From: Paracoccus liaowanqingii
Lineage (GTDB): Bacteria > Pseudomonadota > Alphaproteobacteria > Rhodobacterales > Rhodobacteraceae
Direction of reading: 5' to 3'
DNA length: 64,000 nt
Assembly: GCF_004683865.2 (NCBI RefSeq)
Contig: NZ_CP040765.1
Span: 186,001 to 250,000, forward strand
The notes below the pieces were generated by a model, which did not search any database, was not told the DNA's origin, and saw only the letters and a list, made by a program, of their open reading frames with translations. Positions 35,735 through 43,563 of this stretch are shown here, in pieces. The number at the start of each line of letters is the position of its first letter. Within the stretch, counting starts at the first letter, position 1. The position numbers were made by a program, and so were the translations under genes.

Positions 35735-36561
35735 GGGAGGACCTGCCCGCTGCGATCAGCGATCGTCGTGATAGCTTGGGCGATGGCGGCCGGGCGTTCG
35801 ATGGGCGTGAAATGCCGCGCGCCCTCCAGGACCTGCAGTGTGGCACCAGGAATCGCGGCAACCAGATCACGGGCCATGTCGGGGGTCGTAGCACGGTCGT
35901 CGGACCCGACCAGCACCGCCGCGGGAACGCAAAGCCCGGCAAGGACGCAACGCAGATCCGCGCGGCCTAGCATGGTACAGCTGCGCACATAGGCCGAAAG
36001 ATCGTTACGCAGGAACACGGCTTCGGTTTCCGCCACGCGGTCCGGCTGTCCCGCGCGGAACGCGTCTGAGAACCAGCGTTCGCGCTGAAAGGGCAGCAGG
36101 CTTTCCAGACCCGACGCCCCCGCCTTGTCGGCTCGCGCGGCCCAGTTTGCGCTGGCATCCGGGCCGTACGATGCAGTCGTGTCTATCAGCACAAGCCCTG
36201 CGGTGCGGTAGGGGTGATGGGCCGCGACGGCCTGGGCCACGCAGCCGCCCATCGAACAACCCGCGATCACCGCCCGCTCCCAACCGGCTGCGTCAAGGAC
36301 CGCCACGATGTCATCGGCGAACTGCGTCAACGTAAAGTCGTCCGTCCCAGTATCGGATATGCCATGGCCGCGACAGTCGACGGTGATGGCGGAGACCTCC
36401 TCAGGCAGGGCATCGATCACCCCGGCCCATGTGCTCCCGTCCATCGCCAGGGCGTGGATCAGGACGACGCGTGCGCGCGGTCGTTCCGCAGGATAGTGGC
36501 GCCAGTGCAGGCCAATGCCATCGGCCGCATGGGCAAATCCGGTCTGGACGGTTCGGGACAT
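35731..36561 (-). CDS. Alpha/beta hydrolase (enol-lactonase-like)
   Basis: 276 residues from MSRTVQTGFAHAADG; upstream codons to 36663 overlap the receptor gene and are discounted. Motifs are VVLIHALAMDGSTWAG, DCRGHGISDTG, the nucleophile elbow GCSMGG with Ser, an acid in LVGSDDRATTPDMA and His in GARHFTPIE. This resembles 3-oxoadipate enol-lactonases. It could hydrolyse a lactone or thioester from the same pathway as the MBL protein next to it, to which it is coupled by a 4-bp overlap. Substrate unknown. Confidence 0.8.
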   Translation of the reverse strand: MSRTVQTGFAHAADGIGLHWRHYPAERPRARVVLIHALAMDGSTWAGVIDALPEEVSAITVDCRGHGISDTGTDDFTLTQFADDIVAVLDAAGWERAVIAGCSMGGCVAQAVAAHHPYRTAGLVLIDTTASYGPDASANWAARADKAGASGLESLLPFQRERWFSDAFRAGQPDRVAETEAVFLRNDLSAYVRSCTMLGRADLRCVLAGLCVPAAVLVGSDDRATTPDMARDLVAAIPGATLQVLEGARHFTPIERPAAIAQAITTIADRSGQVLP

Positions 36562-36617
36562 GGAAGGACCTTTGTTCAGAATAGGGAGCGGGCACCTTGG
36601 CGCCCGCCCGTTGGGCA

Positions 36618-37706
36618 TCAGAACTCGATCTGGTAGCGGTCGCGCAGATAGGTCTGCGCCCATTCCCGGGCTTCGGGAGAGATAGTCGTGGCAACGCGGA
36701 ACATGCCCGCTAAGTTGTCGCCGATGCCTTGTTCATATTCGCCAAGGATCTCGGCCGAGCGGGCGATCAACTCGGGGTCCTGCAGAGCCTGTGCAAAGGC
36801 CTCGCGATAGGCCTCGACGATCGGTTCGGGGGTGTCGATATGCAGCATCGCAGGCTTGCTGGCGCTCATCCCGGCGCCGAACAGCGCCAGAAATGCTTCA
36901 AATGCCAAGCCTTCGGGGGGTGCGCCGTGGACAGCCTCATAGGCCTCTGCAAAACTGGGAAGGTCCGGGAAGGTCGGATCGCGGACGATCTGTCCGTCTG
37001 CATTCAGTACGCCCCAGGAAAAGATCGGCACTGCGGTCCCCTCCTCGACCATCGGTACAACATTGGCCAGATAGGCTGAAGTTGTCTGATAATCGATCGT
37101 CGCCTCCCCGCGCAGGAAGGCCAGCCGCCCGTCGCCGCGCCCGGTCATTCCGAAGACATGGCGCACGTCCAAGCCCAGCAACTCGAACCCCAGCATTGGG
37201 ATGATGTCCAGACCAGTGGGCCCCTGGCTGCCATAGACCAGTTCGGTGTCACTCAGCCCTGCCAGTTCGTCGATCGAGGTCACCCCCAAGTTAGGCGGCA
37301 GATATGCGACCCCGCCCGAGGGGGAGACCAGCAGTGGCGTGAAATCGCGGTTAAAATCGTATTCGACCCGCGTATCCCCTAGTAGCATCGGAAGGGCTGT
37401 CGATCCGGTGGTGCCGATCAGCGCGGTCCCGTCAGTGCGCGGGCGCGCCGCGAACAAGTTCGTGCCGGTGATCGAGCCGCCGCCGGGCACGTTGCGGATA
37501 AAGACCGCCGGTTGCCCCGGAAGATAGCGCGACAGATAGGGCGCCAGGAACCGCGCCCAGACATCGGTCCCCCCACCTTCGCTGAGCGGTATGACCCATT
37601 CGATCTGCTTACCGGTGAAGTCGACCTCCTGCGCACGGGCGGTGGCGGGGATGGTCAGCGCGGCCAATAGGGCAGCCGATAGGATCTGTCGTCTGGTTGG
37701 TTTCAT
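36618..37706 (-). CDS. tctC: TctC-family extracytoplasmic receptor (1)
   Basis: 362 residues from MKPTRRQILSAALLAALTIP. The Tat/Sec-like signal has two Arg and a hydrophobic core ending ATARA, with cleavage before QEVDF. The mature receptor begins VDFTGKQIEWVIPLSEGGGTDVWARFLA, with NVPGGGSITGTN and FGMTGRGDGRLAF typical of the tripartite tricarboxylate transporter (TTT) receptors. It binds a carboxylic acid in the periplasm and delivers it to TctA/TctB. The only membrane components in the window are in the fused gene at 43564, so this receptor must share them or another system. It follows the Ldh-family gene by 52 bp. Confidence 0.85.
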   Translation of the reverse strand: MKPTRRQILSAALLAALTIPATARAQEVDFTGKQIEWVIPLSEGGGTDVWARFLAPYLSRYLPGQPAVFIRNVPGGGSITGTNLFAARPRTDGTALIGTTGSTALPMLLGDTRVEYDFNRDFTPLLVSPSGGVAYLPPNLGVTSIDELAGLSDTELVYGSQGPTGLDIIPMLGFELLGLDVRHVFGMTGRGDGRLAFLRGEATIDYQTTSAYLANVVPMVEEGTAVPIFSWGVLNADGQIVRDPTFPDLPSFAEAYEAVHGAPPEGLAFEAFLALFGAGMSASKPAMLHIDTPEPIVEAYREAFAQALQDPELIARSAEILGEYEQGIGDNLAGMFRVATTISPEAREWAQTYLRDRYQIEF

Positions 37707-37758
37707 GTCGTGGTTCCTCCCTTGGAAAAACGCCCGCCGCCTCCTCGCGGCGAGTCGG

Positions 37759-38811
37759 TCACTGCGGCAGCGGAACACCCGCGCGAGCAGCCTCCTGCGC
37801 CAGCAAGCGCAGATCCTCGCCATCAAGGCGGATGCCGTCGCGCCTGCGGGCCAGGGTGGCGCGGGCCTCGATCTCTCCTGGCATCATGATTTCCTCCACG
37901 CCGGCGGCGCGGGGCTGGTCCTTGGCGCGGCGGATCAGCTCCTTTATTCGGGTCTCGTAATGGCCGGGTTCCAGGAACAGGTCCGGACGGAAGGCCAGGA
38001 AGACATGACCCGCATCCTGGGGGGCATCGAAATCGCTGTACTGGTTGCCCACCGCGCCGCCAAAGGCGGAGCCGGACATCACCCCTGCCATGATCTCCAT
38101 CATCAGGGACAGCCCGGAGCCTTTGGGCCCGGCCAGCGGTAGGACGACCCCCTCGTATCCCTTCTGGGCGTCGGTGGTGGGGTTTCCGTCGGCGTCCAGC
38201 GCCCAGCCAAGCGGGATCGGCTCCCCGCGCGCAGCGGCGCGGCGCACCTTGCCCCGGGCCACGACCGACAGGGCCATGTCCAGGACTACAGGGCGCTCGC
38301 CCGCGGGCGCTGCAAAGGCAAATGGGCTAGTTCCCAGAAACGGTGCCCGCCCGCCCCAGATCGGCATTGCGCGGGACGCGTTGGTAAAGACAAACGCCGC
38401 CATCCCCGCATCGGTCGCCTGCAGCAGATAGTTCGCGGCCATCCCAAAATGCGTCGACCGGCGCACTGCGCACATGCCCATGCCGTGAACGCGGGCCATG
38501 TCCACGGCCTCGGCCATAGCGCGGGTGGCGGCGACGAAGCCAAGCGCATTATCCGCATCCAGCCGGGCCGCGACCGACATCGGGCGGTCCAGCACCATGT
38601 TGGGCGCTGCCTTGACCAAGCCACGGCGCAGGCGATCGAGATAGATCGGCACGCGCGACACTCCGTGTGACGACACCCCGCGCAAATCGGCCAGAACAAG
38701 GCATTTGGCCACGCGCCGGGCATCTGCCTGAGGCACGCCGTGGGTTGCAAATATCCCGGTGACGGCGTCAGTCAGCACGGCCTCGGTGAACACTTGGTTT
38801 TGCTGCGGCAT
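37759..38811 (-). CDS. Ldh-family (malate/lactate dehydrogenase-like) oxidoreductase
   Basis: 350 residues beginning MPQQNQVFTEAVLTDAVTGI. It matches the malate/L-lactate/ureidoglycolate dehydrogenase family (the YlbC/AllD fold, not the classical LDH fold): DLRGVSSHGVSRVPIYLDRL, HGMGMCAVRRSTHFGMAANY and the NAD-binding SPFAFAAPAGERPVVLDMALSV region. It oxidises a 2-hydroxy acid to the 2-oxo acid with NAD(P)+. First gene of the six-gene operon and divergent from the GntR-1 gene, with a 112-bp intergenic region holding a CATTT-N10-AAATG inverted repeat (38843-38862). Confidence 0.85.
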   Translation of the reverse strand: MPQQNQVFTEAVLTDAVTGIFATHGVPQADARRVAKCLVLADLRGVSSHGVSRVPIYLDRLRRGLVKAAPNMVLDRPMSVAARLDADNALGFVAATRAMAEAVDMARVHGMGMCAVRRSTHFGMAANYLLQATDAGMAAFVFTNASRAMPIWGGRAPFLGTSPFAFAAPAGERPVVLDMALSVVARGKVRRAAARGEPIPLGWALDADGNPTTDAQKGYEGVVLPLAGPKGSGLSLMMEIMAGVMSGSAFGGAVGNQYSDFDAPQDAGHVFLAFRPDLFLEPGHYETRIKELIRRAKDQPRAAGVEEIMMPGEIEARATLARRRDGIRLDGEDLRLLAQEAARAGVPLPQ

Positions 38812-38923
38812 CTGGACCTCCCTCGCTGTCAGCGCATATATCCATTTATCAGTTTACAAATGCAATAGTGAATAGGGTGTTGCGGCGTGATAGACGGGGC
38901 CGACCCTAGCGAAAGCAAAGCGA

Positions 38924-39844
38924 TTGCCCCCCTCGCCTACCTCACGCAGCCGCATTGGCCCGCATCTTGCCGCCGATATCGCCGCCCATATCGCCGCCGA
39001 TTCCCTGCCCGAGGGGGCGCATCTGCGCACCGCCGATCTGGCCCGGCGATTCGCAGTGTCACGCTGGCCGGTGGAACAGGCGCTGAAAGAACTGGCCGAA
39101 ACTGGGCATGTCCGCCATGAGCCGAACCGCGGCTTCTTCGTCCGCCAGAACGGACCCGCAGCGCCCGCGATGCCGCCCGACCCGGTGCACTCGGCCTATT
39201 TGCGGTTGGCCGTCCTGCTGACCGAACAGGCCATCGGCCCGCAGGTCACCGAGCAGGAGATCCGCGACCGGTTCGCCCTGACCAAGCGGCAGACATCAGA
39301 CCTGATGGGCCGCCTGATCCGCGAGGGGATCGCCGAAAAGCGCGCCGGTTACGGCTGGAACATCAACATCGAACTGACTGCACCCGACGCGCTGGCCCAT
39401 ACGACGCAGATGCGGCTGATCCTGGAACCCGCCGCCTTGCGCCTGCCCTGCTATCACCTTCCCGCCGAGGATATCGCCCGTCTGCGCCGCGTAGAACACG
39501 AGCTGCTGGACGGCACCATCGACCGCGCGCCCCCCGACGCGCTGTACTTGCGCGGCGCGCAGTTTCATGAGGCAGTCATGGCGGGCGCGGGCAATCCCTT
39601 CATGCTACAGGCGCTAATGCGGGTGAACCGGGTGCGGCGGCTGCTGACCTATCGCGCGATGGAAGACCGTGAACGCTACTACCGCCAGTCGCGCGAACAT
39701 CTGGCCATCCTGGATTTGATTGCCGCGGGCGATCACATAGGCGCCGCTTTTCAGATGGAGGCGCATCTGCGCAAGGTTCGCCACAGCCTGTCGGCGCTCG
39801 GATTTATCGCAGCGCAGGACGTGGCCGCGTCGCATCCCGACTAG
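38924..39844 (+). CDS. GntR-family regulator (1)
   Basis: About 306 residues from a TTG codon. An N-terminal winged helix reads LPEGAHLRTADLARRFAVSRWPVEQALKELAETGHV, and a second HTH-like segment (IRDRFALTKRQTSDLMGRLIREGI) follows before the C-terminal FCD-type effector domain (MRLILEPAALRLP, RGAQFHEAVMAGAGNPFM). The start is uncertain: a GTG frame at 38887 carries a plausible N-terminus in another frame, so a short indel near 38960 is possible. It diverges from the six-gene operon, which it probably represses until its inducer binds. Confidence 0.78.
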   Translation: MPPSPTSRSRIGPHLAADIAAHIAADSLPEGAHLRTADLARRFAVSRWPVEQALKELAETGHVRHEPNRGFFVRQNGPAAPAMPPDPVHSAYLRLAVLLTEQAIGPQVTEQEIRDRFALTKRQTSDLMGRLIREGIAEKRAGYGWNINIELTAPDALAHTTQMRLILEPAALRLPCYHLPAEDIARLRRVEHELLDGTIDRAPPDALYLRGAQFHEAVMAGAGNPFMLQALMRVNRVRRLLTYRAMEDRERYYRQSREHLAILDLIAAGDHIGAAFQMEAHLRKVRHSLSALGFIAAQDVAASHPD

Positions 39845-40923
39845 GGGCGGCGCTTTCGAGCAGCGGGGCGCGGCACGCCCATGTAGCGCGCCATCAGCGG
39901 CGCACCCATGATGACGACCACGATCCGTGTCAGGTGGTGCAGCACGACAAAGCCCAGATCGGCCCCCACGACGATGGCCAGTACCGTCAATTCGGCCTGC
40001 CCGCCGGGGGCAAAGGCCAGGAACCCCTCCAATGGGCGGGCGAGGCCGGTCAGCACAACGAATTCAGTGAAGGCTGCCGCCAGCACCGCCAGCACCATCA
40101 CGAAGGCCAGACCTGACAGGACGAACACTCGTAGTTCGCGCAAGGTGACCCCGACATACTGCACGCCGATGCCAATACCGATGAACAGTTGGGCCAGCAT
40201 GATAGCCTCGGCCGGTGGGCGCTGTGTGATGATGCCGGCCATCGACAGAGCCGCGGTCGTGATCATCGGCCCCAGGATTGATGCCCCGAACAGGCCGAGA
40301 TATTCGCCGCCCTTCCAGCCGACGATCGCCGAAAGCGCCATCCAGGCTAGCTGGCCCGTGCCGAAATCGCGCAACGGCGCACCCATCGCCCCCGTTAGTG
40401 GCGCGTCGTACAACCAGACCAGTATCACCGGCGCGATGGTGACGAGCACCGCAACGCGCGTGGCGTGAATCAGCGACAGCGCTCGGACGTCGGCCCCGGC
40501 CTCCTGCCCAAAAATAACCATGTCCTGCAGCCCGCCTGGCATGGCCGCGTAGTAGGATGTCGCCGCGTCGAAACCCAACCTGCGAAAAAACGGCACCCCA
40601 ATGAGGCCAATCAACAGCACGTAGAGTGGCACCAGTGCGACGCTCAGCGCCATCTGCGGGATATGGCTAACGACTTCGGGCGTGATCGACGCCCCGACGG
40701 CGACCCCCAAGATCGTGCGTGCCCCCACCGAAACCTGCCCCAATCCTTGTAGCCGTGCACCGATAAGTGCTGCGACAAGACAAAACGACATCGGCCCGAA
40801 AAGAAAAGGCAGTGGAAGGCCGAGCATGTGAAAGGTCACAGCTCCCACAAGCGCCAGCGCAAGTGTTCCGGCACGATAGAGCAGGGACGACCACAACAGC
40901 TTGTAACGGACGGGCTGCTTCAT
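39841..40923 (-). CDS. AbrB-type membrane protein (PF05145)
   Basis: 360 residues with about ten transmembrane segments arranged as two repeats; GLPLPFLFGPMSFCLVAAL and LGLFGASILGPMITTAALS occupy equivalent places. The AMPGGLQDM and FAPGGQAELTVLAIVVGADL motifs are typical of the AbrB/YdjE membrane family (once mislabelled ammonia monooxygenase). It may be a transporter or regulator. It diverges from the GntR-2 gene across the shared operator and converges with GntR-1, overlapping by 4 bp. No transport substrate can be assigned; co-occurrence with TTT genes suggests a carboxylic acid. Confidence 0.82.
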   Translation of the reverse strand: MKQPVRYKLLWSSLLYRAGTLALALVGAVTFHMLGLPLPFLFGPMSFCLVAALIGARLQGLGQVSVGARTILGVAVGASITPEVVSHIPQMALSVALVPLYVLLIGLIGVPFFRRLGFDAATSYYAAMPGGLQDMVIFGQEAGADVRALSLIHATRVAVLVTIAPVILVWLYDAPLTGAMGAPLRDFGTGQLAWMALSAIVGWKGGEYLGLFGASILGPMITTAALSMAGIITQRPPAEAIMLAQLFIGIGIGVQYVGVTLRELRVFVLSGLAFVMVLAVLAAAFTEFVVLTGLARPLEGFLAFAPGGQAELTVLAIVVGADLGFVVLHHLTRIVVVIMGAPLMARYMGVPRPAARKRRP

Positions 40924-40941
40924 GGCACTCTCCTTATTGAC

Positions 40942-40970
40942 CCTTAATGTATCCGGTCGTATTCATTGGG
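40942..40970. promoter_or_regulatory. Palindromic operator between abrB-type and GntR-2 genes
   Basis: The core is TGTATCCGG-TCGTATTCA (40948-40965), half-sites TGTATCC and TGAATAC, with the flanks CCTTA and CATTGGG shared with the site upstream of tcuA. It lies 19 bp from the AbrB start and 18 bp from the GntR-2 start, so a bound regulator could control both. Confidence 0.68.
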
Positions 40971-40987
40971 ATGCAACGGGGAACTGC

Positions 40988-41659
40988 ATGCTTATGATCG
41001 ACGAGTCCAAGGGCCCCCAGGGTCAATCCGCCTATCGGCGCCTACTTGGCGATATCAAATCGGGTCAGCTTGTGCCGGGCGCACGCTTGCGGGAGGCCGA
41101 ACTGGCATCGCGATTTGGGATCTCGCGCACCCCCGTGCGCGAGGCGATCCGGCAGCTGGAGGCAGATGGACTGGTGACCCACCAGGCCCGGCAAGGCGCA
41201 ACGATCCGCAACCTGGACTATGCTGAAGTCATTGAGCTTTACGAAATGCGATCCGTGCTGGAGGGTACGGCAGCAAGATTGGCAGCACGCATGGCGCAGC
41301 GCGTCGAGGTAAAAGAGTTGACCGAACTCAACGACGCGTTAGCCGCCAGCGCGCCCGGTGGCGCAGCGCAGGAACTTAACCGCCAGTTTCACCGCACCCT
41401 GCTGGACGCTGCACGCAACCGCTTCCTCGTCAAAACCATGAGCGCTTTACAGAAAACCTTGCTGATCCTGGGCCCTACCACGCTGGCGGACCCGACCCGG
41501 CCAGAAGCTGCTGCCACTGAGCATGCCGCCGTAATTCGTGCAATTGCGGACCATGATGCCGATTCAGCCGAGACGGCGATGCGCACCCATGTCGAAGCCG
41601 CCCTGAACGCCCGAATCCGAGCCATGCGCGGCCGCGAAATTCCAATGGAAGACGAATGA
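40988..41659 (+). CDS. GntR/FCD-family regulator (2)
   Basis: 223 residues from the ATG at 40988; 22 upstream codons lie in the operator and are discounted. The winged HTH is KSGQLVPGARLREAELASRF, followed by GISRTPVREAIRQLEADGLV, and the FCD effector domain (YEMRSVLEGTAARLA, ELNRQFHRTLLDAARNRFL, ATEHAAVIRAIADHD) binds a small acid, usually with a metal held by Asp/His. It is the likely owner of the two TGTATCC-type operators at 31574 and 40942, since one of them lies in its own promoter. Confidence 0.85.
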   Translation: MLMIDESKGPQGQSAYRRLLGDIKSGQLVPGARLREAELASRFGISRTPVREAIRQLEADGLVTHQARQGATIRNLDYAEVIELYEMRSVLEGTAARLAARMAQRVEVKELTELNDALAASAPGGAAQELNRQFHRTLLDAARNRFLVKTMSALQKTLLILGPTTLADPTRPEAAATEHAAVIRAIADHDADSAETAMRTHVEAALNARIRAMRGREIPMEDE

Positions 41660-42362
41660 CCAAGGTAGCAAAGCATCCGAACTGAGGATTGCCGCTAGCG
41701 CCTGTCTTTGTTGCAGCAGCAGCTTCGTCACGTTTAGGCGCCGCCCTTGTTCGTTGCATCTGCATGTCTCAGCCACCGTGCCACAAGGGTACAATATTTC
41801 GGTGGCGTGATGCTGTTCGGAAAACGACCGGCTTGTATGACTATCTGTACGGCGGGAAGATGACTGCCCCGCAACTGGTTCGAGATTCCTTCGCTCGTCT
41901 ACGAAACTTGATCATTACCGGAGACATGGAAGGAGGAAGCGGAACCTAAACGGCAGACATGGCGACGGCTACATATTCGAGAATGGCCATCGCGTGACCC
42001 TGAAACGCCGCATTGCCGGAGTTTTTAAGTGTGCCAAGCGGCACCGCGATGGCCAAAGGCACGATCGAGCTGGCGGTACTGAGGTTGCGAGCCGCCCCGA
42101 CCTGGGGGCGCTGGCTCGGGGTCGGAGAGATGGCGTTCATCCTGCTGCTGAGCGCGCTCGCGAAGACAGGTCCAGCGCTGCTAGCCGCAAGCACCGGCAC
42201 CGTTACTGTCAGGCCACGGCTGGTGAGTCATTTGGCGGCAATGATATCGCTGTTCTTGCTGAGGCCGTCTTCCAGGATGATCCACAGCTTCTTCCGCTTC
42301 AGAGTGCTGGTGGCCGAGATGGGAAGGCTGGAAAGGACCCGCTGATCCGAACCCTGCACGCA
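41660..42362. other. Intergenic stretch, probable decayed sequence
   Basis: About 700 bp. Several frames of 70-110 codons occur on both strands (for example 41946-42200 and 42013-42345), but none has a recognisable domain or clear ribosome site. It looks like remnants of genes between two functional blocks. Confidence 0.4.
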
Positions 42363-42392
42363 AAAGGCCCCAGCAACGAGGCCGGGGCCTTT
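42363..42392 (-). terminator. Terminator of the tctC-tctAB-prpF operon
   Basis: AAAGGCCCC and GGGGCCTTT flank a 12-nt loop. On the - strand the stem is followed by TTGCG, 16 bp after the PrpF stop. Confidence 0.75.
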
Positions 42393-42407
42393 CCCATTTC
42401 GGTGGCC

Positions 42408-43502
42408 CTATCCCCCGGTCAGTGCGGCGGCGGGGACGAAGACCTCTCCGGTGACCAGCTTGCGCGCAGTGCGGATCGCACCCGCGCTGACGACCTGCAG
42501 GTCGTGGGCTTGGCCTTTGGTGCGCAGTGCCACGTCGATCATGCCGCTTGGATGTTCGATCAGGATCTCCCGGTCCTCGCCCGCCGGGCGTTGTGCTAAA
42601 CCATCTGAAACCGATCCCTCCAGTACCGACACCGTCGCCACGCACAGCGCGCCCGTCACCGCGAATGCAGCATGCGCTTTATGCGGCACAAAATAGCGCG
42701 CGGCGATATGGCCGCCATTTTGCGGCGCGGCTAGGATGGCAACCTTAGGGATCACCTTGCCCGTCACGTCGCCCAAGCCCATGCGGCGCCCGGCCTCTAG
42801 CCGCATCATCTCTAGCCTGGCAAAGAAATCACGGTCCGCGTCCAGTTCGGCCGCCGTTTCATAGCCTGACTTGTTCAGATCGGCGGCGCGCAGGATCATC
42901 ATCGGCACGGCCACGTCGATCAGCGTCACCGCAATGCCGTCAATTTGTTCTTGCAGATGGCCCGAGGGCAGCAGCCCGCTAGTCTTGGAGCCGACGATGT
43001 CCATGAAGTTCAGCCTCACCGCAGCTGCCGTTCCCGGCACCCCCGCAATGGCTTGATCTCCGTCGTAGTCGACCGCGCCGCCATCGGTGCTGACGACTGC
43101 CTCAATTCGGCTGGCGGTGTTCTCGTTATAGATCACCACCCGCGTCTGGTTTTCAGTCGCGGCGACCATGCCGCGTTCGATGGCAAAGGGGCCAACACCG
43201 GCCAAGATGTTGCCGCAGGATGGGCCTGTGTCGACCACGGCCTCGGTCACCGACACCTGCGCAAACAGGTAGTCTACGTCCACGCCCTCGCGCACGGATG
43301 GCCGCACCATCGCGACCTTGGAGGTCAGCGTATCCGCACCCCCGATGCCGTCGATTTGGCGCACATCTGGCGAACCCATTGCGGCCAACAGGACGCGGTC
43401 GCGGGTGGCCTCATCGGCGGGAAGGTCATCAGTGTGGAAATACGGCCCCTTCGAAGTACCGCCGCGCATAATGATGACGGGAATGCAGTGCTGTTTCGCC
43501 AT
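42408..43502 (-). CDS. prpF: PrpF-family aconitate isomerase/oxalomesaconate tautomerase
   Basis: 364 residues from MAKQHCIPVIIMRGGTSKG. The start is a well-known PrpF signature with the catalytic Cys nearby in VDTGPSCGNILAGVGPFAIE, plus DGIGGADTLTSKVA and PKVAILAAPQNG. The fold is two diaminopimelate-epimerase-like halves. Members isomerise 2-methylaconitate or tautomerise 4-oxalomesaconate; the exact acid cannot be told from sequence. Last gene of an operon with the TTT genes, so it probably handles the incoming acid or a pathway intermediate with an aconitate-like carbon frame. Confidence 0.85.
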   Translation of the reverse strand: MAKQHCIPVIIMRGGTSKGPYFHTDDLPADEATRDRVLLAAMGSPDVRQIDGIGGADTLTSKVAMVRPSVREGVDVDYLFAQVSVTEAVVDTGPSCGNILAGVGPFAIERGMVAATENQTRVVIYNENTASRIEAVVSTDGGAVDYDGDQAIAGVPGTAAAVRLNFMDIVGSKTSGLLPSGHLQEQIDGIAVTLIDVAVPMMILRAADLNKSGYETAAELDADRDFFARLEMMRLEAGRRMGLGDVTGKVIPKVAILAAPQNGGHIAARYFVPHKAHAAFAVTGALCVATVSVLEGSVSDGLAQRPAGEDREILIEHPSGMIDVALRTKGQAHDLQVVSAGAIRTARKLVTGEVFVPAAALTGG

Positions 43503-43563
43503 AATGTTTCTCCGTTCGTTCAACAGGAATGGACCGCGCCTTTCGGTGCGGTCCATGCTTTTG

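Noticed and set aside
41946..42345. Open frames on both strands between the GntR-2 and PrpF genes
   Set aside because: They overlap each other, have no domain and no ribosome site; best read as decayed sequence.
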